Position numbers and translations under genes: made by a program. Source: Ricinus communis (Eukaryota > Streptophyta > Magnoliopsida > Malpighiales > Euphorbiaceae). From it: a stretch of 64,000 bases of DNA. The DNA is taken from contig NC_063260.1 of NCBI RefSeq assembly GCF_019578655.1, forward strand, positions 7,256,501 through 7,320,500, given 5' to 3'. Positions 1-11,099 of the stretch are shown piece after piece; position 1 is the first letter of the stretch; each line of letters opens with the position of its first letter. A model generated the notes under the pieces. The model had not been told where the DNA came from. It was given only the letters and a program-made list of their open reading frames with translations, and made no database searches.

Positions 1-334
1 AGCCAATCTGTCATTTGTTTTCTGTATTTTTTAACAAATTATTGCTTTTAAGAGTTTAAAAATTCAGCTTCACCTTAAGTTATCTTTATTTTTAAATATT
101 CAATTAAGCTAGCAAATAGCAATAGTTTTTTATTTTATATTTTCCAATAGTAAGAAGGCTACATGAATCAATAATTCTTCATTCAATTTAGATCTTGTTT
201 GCAATTGATTTGTGCAAGGATATATACCTGACAGAAGAATTATTTTGTTTAAATTTGTAATTATTTTAAATCAACTTATTCCCATTAATATGTCTTTCTT
301 TTTAAGAGTTAAAAAATATAAATTAAAAATTCTT
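1..334. other. AT-rich intergenic sequence
   Basis: No open frame, structural RNA or recognisable repeat. The composition is AT-rich like the rest of the intergenic DNA in the window. Confidence 0.5.
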
Positions 335-470
335 GAAGTATAGTTCAAGTGGCAAGATGATTTGTTTTTGAAAGTGAGAGGTTTCGAGTTTTGAGTTCTA
401 TCCTCCGTGTTAGGCGAGTGTTCATAGCAAGTAAAAAGAAATAACTACCTACTGTTATATAAATTTAGAT
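335..470 (+). repeat. SINE-like (tRNA-derived) sequence
   Basis: The segment contains a box A-like TAGTTCAAGTGG near 353 and, about 35 bases on, a box B-like GGTTTCGAGTT near 380, followed by an A-rich stretch around 430-440. This arrangement is that of a pol III promoter in plant tRNA-derived SINEs. It is not a functional tRNA because no acceptor stem or anticodon arm can be folded from it. No target-site duplication was identified, so this is a tentative family call. Confidence 0.35.
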
Positions 471-1860
471 TATTCTATGAATATATAAGACATCCAAGAA
501 TTAGCATATAGAATGTAACGTGAACCATTTATCCAAAAAGTTCAGTCAAGAATTGAACTAAATGCATGAATGTTGTCACATCCGGTTGTTGTTTTATTGC
601 TTTTGATACCTTTATTTGATTTGGTAGTATATAGTTTCAATAGTTAACTCTAAATAAGAAGATATTATGTGTTTGGTTTTTATGTCCTTAGCTAGGGAGG
701 CATTTGTGCATACAATCCATGCCTTCACATTTAGTCATATGTTAATTAGGCCTTCTCTCTCCGCCTTCTTTTTTTAATCTAATATTTCATATACATATAT
801 ATCTTGTTTTCTTCTTTACTAGTTTTTGGAAAATGAAAACAAATGACTAAAACAACAGAAGGGGAACAGGAGACAACTTACCTTTTTGGATTACTAAACA
901 TACAAACTGAAAAGTAATTAAAGGGTAATGAAAAGAAGAAGAGCAAACTATGCAAGACCGATCCTGAAGACTTAAATTAGAACCCTCAGGGATCTTTTGG
1001 CCCTAAAACTAGCCAACCAATCAGCCATAAAATTGCATTGTCTCTACACATCCTGAACAGTGACTAGCCTCTCTCTTTTCAAGAATCTTACCAAATTTCA
1101 ACAGTTTGAAGGCAAAAAAAAAAAAAAAAAAGAACTATACGAAGAATTGGTCTGAACTGAATCTTCCTCCCACTAAAATTGCATTCATTTCTCACTGTCC
1201 ACTTCCAAAAGGACATATATAATTCATTCTATTAGTGCAATTAAAGAATAAGTACAGTTATTTATTTATTGATAATAAATAAAATTCGGATTAAAGTTTT
1301 CCATGTAATTAATACATTTCTATCATGATATTATAACGAGCTTATTAACATCTTGAATATCAAAAAAACTTAAAATTATTTTATATTTTCCTTCTGAACA
1401 TTGCAGCATTTTTTAATTATTTCAGTTTGTATTTGTAGGTTAAGTACCAGATAAAGATTGAACCTGGATTATATAAAATATCCGGACTACACTACCCAAC
1501 CAATATAAGACCCAAGTGGACCAAACCTCAAAAAACTGGGCCATCCAACCTCAGTCTTATAAATTTAAATATTATTATTATTGTTATTAGGCCTAATCAC
1601 TAATTAATTTCTGACCTTTTCCGTTTTTTAAAAAATTATTCAATTTTTTCAAAATTTATAAAATTAGATAATTTTTTTTAATTTTTTAATGAAAATACTT
1701 TCGATAAGATTTGTTAAATTTTTAAGTGAAAATAGTTATCTGATACATATATGTACCAATCGGAATTATTAGTAAAAAAGAAAAAAAAAAAGTTAGTCAA
1801 CAAAAAATATTTCGTGACTCATCACTTTATCAAAATGTATCGTTTTGTTAAATTAAAACA
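471..1860. other. AT-rich intergenic sequence
   Basis: Nothing codes here. There is a poly(A) run at about 1116-1131 and several short homopolymers. No transposon termini were recognised. Confidence 0.5.
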
Positions 1861-2586
1861 ACAAATAAAAGAAAGAAAATCCTAGGATCTAGGTGTTGTC
1901 TTCTACCTCATCTCCTCGAATTGGGTTTATAGTTTGGACAGCATAAGAAGAACACAAAACTCTCATCCACCATTTGCAAGTTATAAAGGAGGAAATTTGA
2001 AGCCTATCCTCTTTAGACACCTCTTTTCAAGCCACACGTGCCCTCTTATGTTGTTAGACTGCCACCACAGTCGCACGAACTTCTTGCGTTAAATCTAGAG
2101 CTGCGAGAATCTTTTGTTTGTTTTGCCATTCCTTATTGTTTATGAAGTTAAGCTGATTATTTATTTTCCGGAAAAATTTAATTCCTCAAATTGGACTGTC
2201 ACTTTTTTGGAAAAAATTTGACGGCTGCCAAAATTTATCTATTATTCTGCCACATTCTTCTTAACCCAACAACTGTCTTGTTTCATAATACTACTTTACT
2301 TGCTTTCAATTGATGTGTATGATTAGTATTTCAATAATTTTCTCTTTACGTTAATTTTACTTTACTCTTTTTCTGAGTTTTTTTTTTTTATATTTTAGTT
2401 ATAGTATTCTCAAGATGTGAAATTTTATAAATAGGGTTCTATTATGCAAGGAAAGGATGTGTGATTTTATTTTCTTTGAATGCATTGTTAGATTCTGTTT
2501 TTCATGTTTGTTTTTCTCTGTATTTTGAGCATTTAGTTGTAAGGATATGATTTTGACTTTTAATAATTTGAATTTAGTTGTAAGGC
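1861..2586 (+). other. Probable former promoter and 5' leader of the bHLH pseudogene
   Basis: This stretch lies directly upstream of the bHLH13-like remnant and is less AT-biased than its surroundings from 1880 to 2110. A G-box-type CACGTG sits near 2036. The later part (2110-2586) is T-rich and could be an old 5'-leader intron. The assignment rests on position only. Confidence 0.25.
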
Positions 2587-2754
2587 ATGAGAGGAGGTGT
2601 GGCATGGAATGATGAAATCAGGGCTATGGTTGCTACTATTTTCGGTACAAAAGCTTTGAATACTCGGTATCAAACTTAATCTTTTAATGGCTATAGGCAG
2701 TAATGAGAATTTGCAAAATAAGCTATCAGACTTAGTAGACTGCCTTAGTACCAA
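2587..2754 (+). pseudogene. 5'-fragment of a bHLH13/AIB-like (MYC-type) transcription factor gene
   Basis: The ATG at 2587 opens a short frame with WNDE, an RAMVA-type segment and GTKA, as in the extreme N-terminus of plant MYC-like bHLH proteins such as bHLH13/AIB. The frame then stops. Shifting frame near 2660 restores the following family block: SVSN, then NLLMAIGS, then NENLQNKLSDLVD. One missing nucleotide therefore breaks the frame. After LVD the expected R-P-N-A appears as C-L-S-T, explained by C-to-T, G-to-A and one A-to-G change, and homology then stops. Only about 55 of roughly 500 family residues remain, without the JID or bHLH domains. The family assignment is from memory of conserved motifs; the disruption is directly visible. 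Confidence 0.65.
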
Positions 2755-2904
2755 GAGAGGGTGCTAGGGCTGCCTTCCCATTTTCGAAACCAATGCCAAC
2801 AACGGGTTATGGTTCCGAAAGATATAAGAGAGAGCCAAGCGGTGGTAGAAATGAGCAGTGCCGCCACTACAATAACAACATTATTGATTAACTGCCTCCA
2901 TTAT
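2755..2904. other. Unidentified coding-like segment between bHLH remnant and plastid insertion
   Basis: This stretch of about 150 bp is more GC-rich than its flanks. It is open in frames 1 and 2 of the plus strand; one frame reads a basic, polar segment containing YGSERYKREPSGGRNEQ. I do not recognise the protein. It may be a fragment of another gene, part of the disrupted bHLH gene, or filler DNA from the insertion event. A start at 2761 would give a 90-residue frame running into the plastid-derived sequence, which argues against a real gene. Confidence 0.25.
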
Positions 2905-3790
2905 GTTATTGCTAGCAAATACCACTATTTTTTGTTTTGGATCTTTAAAATCATTCCTGCAGGAAATTCAGACTCATTTTTTTCTGATCCTTCGATAAAA
3001 AGATTCATTCTCTTCATAAAAAATAGGAGGTAGAACCAATAAAGATTTCTTTTTCGGTTCTATCCCTGGAGTTGAATATCTCATTCAATAATTGTTTTTG
3101 ATCCAATCCGTAGGAATCAATGAAAAAGGTAAATTTCTTATGATACACCAGATCCGGCTACTAACTCGCTTTCTTCCTCCCCTCCCTCCCAGTACAATCG
3201 AAACCTTTTTTTAAGGAAATGTTGCAACAGGATATAATCCTGAAGTGAAAAGGATCTTTGAACTAGCCATCCCTTACAATAGGATCTCTGCCCATAATAA
3301 ACTAAATTTTTGATTTCTCTCTAGTTTTGATACAATCAACATACTTTTTTTTCCTTTTTTTTTGAATTACTTATTTTATTAAAAGTATATGCGTGAAACA
3401 CAATTTACTAATGAAATTCCATTTCATTTTTATTCAAATACTATAACTATACAATAAAAACTATATAAAAAAATACTATAACTATATACTACAACTGTAT
3501 CATGGTCTCATCTTAATTTTAAATGGTATTATCTTCTATTTTATTTAGAATTTTTTATTTTATAATACTTCAGGCGCTAATGAAACTATTTTAGAAAAAT
3601 TTAACTGTTTCAATTCTCGGGCGATTGCACCAAAAATTCAAGTTCCCTTTGGATTTCCTTCTTGATCAATAACTAACAACTGCAGTATTGTCATCATATC
3701 GTATTATCATACTGTTATCACGTTTGAGTTTTTTACAAGTACGTACAATTACAGCTCTGATTACTTCTAATCTTTCTAGAGGTGTCAGTG
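2905..3790 (-). pseudogene. rpl14: Nuclear plastid DNA insertion (NUPT): rpl16 intron and rpl14 fragment
   Basis: Read on the minus strand, 3560-3787 translates to the C-terminal two thirds of chloroplast ribosomal protein L14 ([45 protein letters not shown]), ending at a TAA at 3560-3562. One in-frame TGA replaces the CGA arginine after NPKGT, a C-to-T change typical of methyl-cytosine decay. Further downstream on that strand, about 2930-3330 matches the rpl16 group II intron as I remember it. The order rpl14-rpl16 is the normal plastid order. The rpl16 first exon was not found in between and the rpl14 N-terminus is absent, so the insertion is partial and internally eroded. The edges at 2905 and 3790 are approximate. 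Confidence 0.8.
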
Positions 3791-4949
3791 TGACTGCGGC
3801 GCCATCTATGGCTGCAGCTTCGAGAAAGTGAAATGGGCGATCGACACCAAATGTTTTTTGATAAAGTGATAAGTCACCGAATATTTTTTGCTGACTAAGC
3901 TTTTTCTTTTAATATTAATTCTGGTTGACACTTATAAATGCCATGTAAGTATTCTCACTATAAAAATTCAAAAATCTCATTGGAAAGTATTTTTGTTACA
4001 AAAGTGAAAGAAATGATCTCATTTTGTAAATTTTGAAAATATTGGATAATTTTGTTGAAAGCATGAAAGATCAAGAATTAATTAGTAATTACGTCTTATT
4101 ATTATTATTTCTTTTTAATAGAAGATAAATATGTATATAAAGTGGACGAAAGTTGAAGAAACTGGATCATACTAATAGTAATTTTTATTCTAAAAAGTAT
4201 AATTTTTTTAATAATGAGTATCTTAAAAAATATTTAGATCTAATAAATAAAATATTTTATTTAAGTCCAGTGGGCTCCTTATATTTTATTTTTAATTTTA
4301 CTTCTACTTCTATAAGTATTTATGGTTTTAATTTCTTTTTCTTTAGTTTTACCAATAGGAAAACAATAACTATAAATATCTATTAATTAAATGGATAGAA
4401 ATTTATAGTGTATTTATTAAATAGAAAATAAAAAATAAAAATGAAGAATTTATTAAAATATTATTTTATTATATGACTTTTTAAAATAAAAAATTTGACA
4501 TTTATAAATATATATTGAAAATGTTGCAGTGAGAAAATAAGAAGATAGGTAGTGCCATAACCACACAATCAGGCTTCGGTCCAACTGGCCCAAGCATGAG
4601 CATGCTGATTAAGGTGGCTAGGAAGAAGTAGAAACGAATAAGTAAAAGAAAAATAACAAAAATATTTATTATTTATTATTTTTTATAAAAATATGGTATA
4701 ATTTTTTTTTAATATTTAAAGTGTGAAAATATCAAAAATATGGTTTTTAAATTTTCTAAAAATACGATTTTAGTTTTTTTTTTTCTATTTTTCTTTGATT
4801 GTTTACAACCAAAGAAAAATCAAAAGACAATCAGAAAAATAATCATACTATATTTTTAAAAAATAATATTTTTTAAAAAAATTTATACAGTAAAAATAAT
4901 ATTTCTTTATTAATTTTAAAATATTTTTGAAAAGTTGCCAAGTTTAGCC
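3791..4949. other. AT-rich intergenic sequence
   Basis: A short GC-richer patch (3790-3850) follows the plastid insertion. The rest is AT-rich with many A and T homopolymers. A 77-codon frame at 4153 is low-complexity (Phe/Asn/Ile/Lys) and is not considered a gene. Confidence 0.45.
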
Positions 4950-5252
4950 TCAAAATATCAGTAGCATCAGCGTAAACACAACAAGACCTGCCTTAACAGC
5001 TTGAACGACTTGGAAAGAGTCTCCTTCAAATATAGGTCTTAGCCATCCACAGGTAATAGCTGCAGAATCAAGAACTTCAAAAGCATAGGATCCCATATGC
5101 CACAAGTTTCCCTTGAATGCATTTCCTAAGTGCATCTTGGTGATCCTTAATACCCACAGCGCCCAAAAGTGATAGTACCAAATTTTTGTAGCTCTGCAGC
5201 AAGCTGCATCAAAGTTCACTAGAATGGGAACAATGTTTGGATGCCAAAACAT
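4950..5252 (-). pseudogene. LINE-type RNase H-like (RVT_3) remnant
   Basis: The minus-strand frame of 100 codons carries VNFDAA near residue 12 and FEGDSFQVVQAV near residue 75. These correspond to the first Asp-containing strand and the later D-containing strand of the RNase H-like domain found at the end of plant non-LTR retroelement polyproteins. The intervening region is rearranged and lacks the usual glycine-rich second strand. No complete reverse transcriptase lies beside it. It is a decayed transposon piece rather than a gene. Confidence 0.5.
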
Positions 5253-6500
5253 ATTAGTAGAGGAGAAGTATTTTCTTTTGAGGACACGGTAAATGAAGGA
5301 TTAATGACGAGGTGTTTTATTCTAAAAGAATTCAGAAAAGATAGTAAGAATTTCTTCCAGCTTAATTAAAATTTCGAATTAGAATGTTAAATATATAGTT
5401 GTTTTAAAACTTTTGATATAATATTTTATTATTTATAAGAGTCTTATTTAGTATGTTTTAAATTAAATCTAAAGAAAGAAAAAAAAAATCATTAAAGCCC
5501 AAATACCTTCAAATCTTTCTCGATACATTTGATATTAGTTGTTGTATTCTTGCATCTATATGTTATAAATAAATAAATAAATGGCTTAGTCACTGAAAAG
5601 ATTTTAAACTTGATTGGACCTTTTTACTTTTTCAAATTTTAGCAACTTTCAAATTTAGTTACAAGTTAAAGAAGTTTATTTCAATTTATAGCATTTAGCT
5701 AGGTTCTGGAACTAGAATACTGAATTAAAATAATAATTATAGTTAGTTACAACTTCAGTGAGGCTTAATTACCAAATTCATTCTAAATTTCTAAAACTTT
5801 TAAAACTTCAGTTAATTCTTTTTTGGATTTTCAACTCTATTTTCAAATTAAGAATTTTTTATTTTTCTTATAGCATTGGGCCGAAAATCCAGTTATTGAC
5901 CCCTAAGTTGGCCAACTTCTTTTTGTTGTTATTATTCTAATAAATTTTGGTGCGAATTTAGTGTTCCAATGACCGAGTTTTGGTCAAATATTAGAATTAA
6001 AACAAAATCCTTAGCTTCAATTAAGTTTGAACAACTTAACAGATTTGGTTAAATTCGAAAAAGCTTCAAAAAGTTCGAAATTAATTTAATAGTTAAGCCC
6101 TACATGAATTTTTAATTTTTATTTTATTACTGTTATTCTAATGAAACTTCAGTATCAACTCAGCACTTTAGCGATTGAATTCTGATTAAAATGTACACAA
6201 AAAAATTCTTAATTTACGACTAAAATTCTAGAAATCTTGAGAAAAGTTTTTTGAGTTTGAAAAAAGTTTAGATTTAAGATCTATTTAGTAATTAAATCTA
6301 AATATAAATCAATCAAATAATAAGCAGAAGCAAAAGAAGGAGAAAGATTGGAGAACCTAACTCATCGAAAATACTATCAGAACCCATCTTAAGACATTTG
6401 AGTTCCTTAAGAAGTGCACATATTACAAGTCACCTTCTCCCAAGCGGACAGCTAGACAAGGGACAATCTTTAAACACGTCAGCAAGAAGGAAAATGGATG
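5253..6500. other. AT-rich intergenic sequence downstream of the SMPD4-like gene
   Basis: No coding or RNA signal was seen. The last few hundred bases before 6826 probably include the 3' UTR of the minus-strand gene, but no single polyadenylation site can be fixed. Confidence 0.4.
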
Positions 6501-6722
6501 GACAAGAAGAAGAAGAAAAAAGATAACTGCCCATCAAAATTTTCATACTGCACAGTGTCATGCTCATTTACAAAGACGATACAAAAAACCAAAGTAGAGA
6601 AGAACTGAATACAGCACAAAGTGCAAAAGCGTATATTTCTTTTCTCCTTGTTTCTTTTTTTTGTTTTTTTTTTGTTTCAGATATTCTTCACTCTTGTATG
6701 TTTTGCATTCCATGTGTTCTTG

Positions 6723-6900
6723 TTACTTCACTGTTATCTACATCCTATGAAACACTGCAAAAGCCTTCTTGAATACGCTGAATAGAGCAGACATGAGCAA
6801 AACCATCACAATTACTTCACTGTTATCTACACCCTATGAAACACTGCAAAAGCCTTCTTGAATACACTGAATAGAGCAGACATGAGCAAAACCATCACAA
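6723..6900. repeat. 89-bp tandem duplication spanning the stop codon of the SMPD4-like gene
   Basis: Two head-to-tail copies, 6723-6811 and 6812-6900, have a period of 89 and two mismatches (T/C at 6743, G/A near 6777). On the minus strand the inner copy encodes the last residues of the protein and the stop at 6827-6829. The outer copy repeats those codons after the stop. Since 89 is not a multiple of three, read-through would shift frame. Confidence 0.95.
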
Positions 6901-9900
6901 TCTTTTTTGATGCCAGCATCCTGAGGTTCACCCTAAGACCGTGCTTTCTCATTAACCTTGCTACTGCAGCACAGAACGCAAGAAACCAACAGCCAATAGC
7001 ACACAACATCATCTTCAAAGTCTCAGTGGGTCCACATACATTTTCCACGTTATTTGACACTTCCACATATGACCATTTAGGGTCTATGTCGCTGCTCTGT
7101 ACTTGATTCAGCCCAAAACTATCATTCAGCCAACTTGAAAACCGGACCAGCAATTTCACCAGCCATGCAACCTCATCATCAGAGATTGGCCTCTTCATCC
7201 AGTCACCCTTGTATTTCACATCACCCCATGCCTGGTTGCCAGATCTTCTAGGCTTGAATTTTTCATCTCGTGATTGCTCAGGCTGTCTTGTTTCTGGAGT
7301 AAATGAAAGTCGTCTGACAATAGAACCCCCGAATAAGTAGCTCACCTGTGCCTTCAGTGAATCTATAAGCTGAAGGTTGTGAGCAAGGTTATCACCATAA
7401 TTAGCTTGCAACTCTGCTTCTGCACGCAATATAAACAACTGCAATAACAAAATCACAGTCATCCAACTTCATCATCTCAAGAGCAAATGTCAGTTTAAGC
7501 ATAACAAAAACAAGGCATTTAAACCTGAAGGAGCTGTTGTCCACCATCTTCCCCATCACTAAAGAGTCTTAAATCTTTGTTCCAGTTCTCGTGCAAGAAA
7601 GACCCATCAGTATCACTCTCACATAAACCGTCTTCCCAATCCTAGCACCATTAACAAAGGTAACCGGAGAAGAGCAAAAATTAGGATGGCCAAGTACTCT
7701 AGCATTATGCGGATGCACACAGTGCTAAACCACACTAGATATGAATCACTTTAGAAGTCATCAAAACTAACTCCCATTAGCAAGAATCACTTTAGAAACC
7801 ATCAAAAACTCAAACAACCGAACTCAGACACCGTAAATATATATGCGGTTCAGCACTACAGATCAATGACTTTCAAAGTAACATGCAATTAACTTGCAAA
7901 GCTTCAGAAGATCTTAGTTTGTCAGCTTAATTGAGATAAATGGAATCTATACAGCAGCAGCAGCAGCAGAAGAGGTAGAAGTGAGTACACATAAAGGCAC
8001 AAACCCACAGAGAGAGAAAGGAAGATCTACCTGCAACTGTTCACGAATCAAAGGAACATAACTGTACAAGCCATTAAGCATTGATTTCCCTGATCCAGCT
8101 TGTTTGGAATGAAAAACAGCATTCACATTCTTGATTAGATCAGTCAACTCTTTGGATGATGTCAGTATTTTCAGAACCTGTAACAAAGTGCAGGGTCAAC
8201 AATGCTGCAAAAATAGAATAAAGTGCAGAGTAAAAAATACAGCAAAAATAGAATCTAAGCACCTATACTGAATATCCAGTGAAGACCATGTAATTGCAGC
8301 TAAAACTAATACTTACATGGCTGCTAAGATGAATTTATAACAGCTTAATACTACCGAACATAGACTCTTCTTGTTAATAGTTCTCTAATTAAATAAATAC
8401 ATAACTCTCAAATATAGGCTGAAAATTTGTCATTATACCATTGGGACATTGCTCATTCTCAGATACGTTTTCCTAGTGCTAGATGGAATTCTCCATAGCA
8501 GGAAAACATATCATCTATGTTGCTTATTATATTGAAATATTCTCAAGAGAGCTTGGCAAAAAATTAATGAGAACTCGGGACATCTGCCTCTTTCCCTTTT
8601 CTGAACAAGGTGCCCAAGATTCTCCTTGCAAATGACTATTTCCCAGGAAGTAGTCTCCCTACCCACAATCCAGTAAGTTACAATTGGGTACAATAGGGTC
8701 TCAAGTTTCAACATTCTCAATTTCTCATACAATATCCTTTCCACGTTCTATCAATTTATTTCAGGCACTAAGATAGACCTCCTAGTTGAGCTACCTTCAT
8801 CAATTAACCAAGATGATGACATATACATGTATAGTTCACCCAATAGATAGCATTAATGAAGACAATAATGCCTAAGAAAGTGAAGATTTTTTGTTCTTCC
8901 TCAAGTAAAGGAACAAATGACTATCGAAGAGAGAACTGAGAATAGAGTGAATGAGAAGAGAAGGTATGGAATCCTCAACATTTGCTCACGCCCCACTTAG
9001 TCATACATGTAGCATTAATCCATGAATTAGAAAGAAAATGCAAATTCATCGCATGAAAAACAAACAGTTTAAAATCATGTTAGTCCAAAAGGAAGCACTC
9101 CAACTCATCTGAGTAATTGCTACTAACTAAAATAACCCTGAGAAAGAAGAGAATAAAACACATTGGACAAAGAATCAATAACATCAGTGAAGTAAAGCCA
9201 AGAAAAAGAAAGCATAAGCGACATAGTAAACACAGTGACATGGATTAGTTCAGTTGCATACCTGCAATACCATTTGGACTATCATTTCTGGATCAGCATG
9301 AAGAAACTTGTGGGCAAACCCAATGAAATGCATAACCAAGGAACTGTAGTACAAATAGTTAGACAATACGTAATCCTGCCACAGAGAAGAATACCCATCC
9401 TCATTACTAATGGCATCTTTCCCCAACCCACCACCAATTGCATCAAGCTCTAGAAAATCATCTAATCCACTCTTCCACGGCTGCAAATAACTAACCCAAA
9501 CCAAAAATACCTGTGAAGCATTTTTTATAGAGGTTTCCACAGGACAAAATAAAAATGTTCTCAAAATAAACCTATATACTGGTCTCTGAATCCACGAATT
9601 CCATGAGCCGACCACATGTATAGAAGAACCATTCATGGATGCAGCAAATTCCCTCGATTTTACATCAAATGAACCTAAAGAAACCCTTTTCCGATTAGCA
9701 CTCTCCACACAATCAGCACGGTGCTCTTTAACCATATTTGCACTCAGATTCAAGTACTTAACCAACAATTTGACCACCTCACCTAGATTAGGAGTGGGTG
9801 GAGTCTCACCTGAAAGCGACCTGAGCGGAAATGACAATCCAAAAGATTTACAAACGTTAACGGGCAAAGGTGAAAAATCATTATCAACCAACCAATAATT

Positions 9901-10773
9901 CACCAATGTATCAACCAAAAACTCCGCTTTCAACAAAGCTGATCCATACTCATCGTCATTCATCACATAACCATTATGCAAAAGTGAGCCACAATAAGGC
10001 TGATGCGAATCTAAATCAGAAACAGGCACAAAAGCACGCAAATATGCATTTAGAAGCCGCAAATAAAGATTGCAATCCAATTTTTGTTCATTTCCACGCT
10101 TCGAAATCGAGAACCCAGTAATCGATTTAGTCCAATTTTCTAACGTTAATTTTTTAATTCTACTTTGTGGAGTAAAATTAAGATCGCAATTGCCTTTCAT
10201 AACTGGGTAATAAGCAAACCAGAACATGAAATACTCAAACACATTTAATTGAACTTGGTAATATAAAGAACCGCCTTTAATTGAATCCTCTTTGATTTTA
10301 CCTCTAAAAAAAGGGCAAAGATTGTTCAACAAATTGCCATCTTTTTCACTTGATAACATCATTTTAACCCATTCTGGTAACCGTTCAGTTGGAAATACGT
10401 ATTTAACAAGCGATTGACGATCGACAGCTGAAATTGACTGAAAGACAACACCGTTCGGTGAAAGAAGATTAAAAACTTTAGACGCAAGATCAGAGTCGTT
10501 GGATTGAAGAATGATATCAATCCAGCCGTTGGACGATGATGTTAAGTGGGGTCCATTGCTAGAAGCATCGCAGAAGCCGTAGAGTTTGCAGATTAGGGTA
10601 GGGAAAGCGAGAGAGAAGAAGTGGCGAGACTGATCGGGCAAGTGCAAGTGTAGAAATGAGTCGATGGATGCACAGACTGAAGAGATCTGAGAGGGAGTTG
10701 ATGATGAAAGGATTGATGATGCGAGGTCTTGTGATTTGGAGAGGGAATCAAGGGTGGAGGAGTGAAGGTGCAT
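6827..10773 (-). CDS. SMPD4/neutral sphingomyelinase 3-like membrane protein (4 exons)
   Basis: Exons on the minus strand are 9262-10773, 8031-8177, 7525-7641 and 6827-7438. All introns are GT-AG in phase 0, giving 795 residues (human SMPD4 is somewhat longer). Family signatures visible are an LNVFEYFMFWFA segment near residues 176-187, a VSYLQPWK motif near 427-434, and a Trp-containing helical segment just after it. Two hydrophobic segments near the C-terminus (about 734-754 and 769-789, the latter after a basic stretch) fit the tail anchoring of SMPD4, which in animals sits at the ER/nuclear envelope and is credited with sphingomyelin hydrolysis. Plants have little sphingomyelin, so the substrate here is unknown. 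The start is the first ATG of the long exon-1 frame. An 89-bp duplication overlaps the stop. The family call is from motif recall; catalytic residues cannot be assigned. Confidence 0.85.
7953..7970. repeat. CAG-type trinucleotide microsatellite in intron 2 of the SMPD4-like gene
   Basis: About five CAG units occur in tandem between exons 2 and 3. The tract lies in intron 2, so its length should not affect the protein. Confidence 0.8.
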
Positions 10774-10975
10774 GATAAGAGTTATGGTACGGACGGGCGT
10801 TATCAGGATTTAATGATTTCTAGGGTTTTTGTTTCCGCCAGCAAAGAGAAGAGAAGAGGAAAAGAGGGTTTTGGGATTTTTAAAAAGATTTTAAACCAGA
10901 AGGGCAAATGGCGGGTTTTTAAGAGAGGTCGAGAGGCTTACGTGGCGTCCTGATGGTGATGTTGTGGGCCAGGTT
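10774..10975 (-). promoter_or_regulatory. 5' leader/promoter-proximal region of the SMPD4-like gene
   Basis: The bases upstream of the ATG at 10773 (read leftwards on the minus strand) are far less AT-rich than the intergenic DNA beyond about 11100. That is what is expected for a transcribed leader and core promoter. No confident TATA box or start site can be picked. A 63-codon plus-strand frame here is a shadow. Confidence 0.35.
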
Positions 10976-11099
10976 GTTTAAGAAAAGCAAAATTAAATGT
11001 CGGTTGTACTGGGGGTTTTAAGCTTTTGTGACGGCAAGCTGTTTTTGATGATAAGATTGGGCGGGAGTTCCCTTGTGCACAGCAGAAGAAGAGAAGGCC

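Noticed and set aside
335..420. Functional tRNA gene
   Set aside because: Box-like motifs are present but no cloverleaf, anticodon loop or acceptor stem can be formed.
2761..3033. 90-codon plus-strand frame as a gene
   Set aside because: Its second half is antisense plastid rpl16 intron, so the frame is chance.
4153..4386. 77-codon plus-strand frame
   Set aside because: Composed almost only of Phe, Asn, Ile, Lys and Ser from AT-rich DNA.
9235..10121. Plus-strand frames opposite exon 1 of the SMPD4-like gene
   Set aside because: They are shadows of the 504-codon exon, which has the family motifs and clean splice sites.
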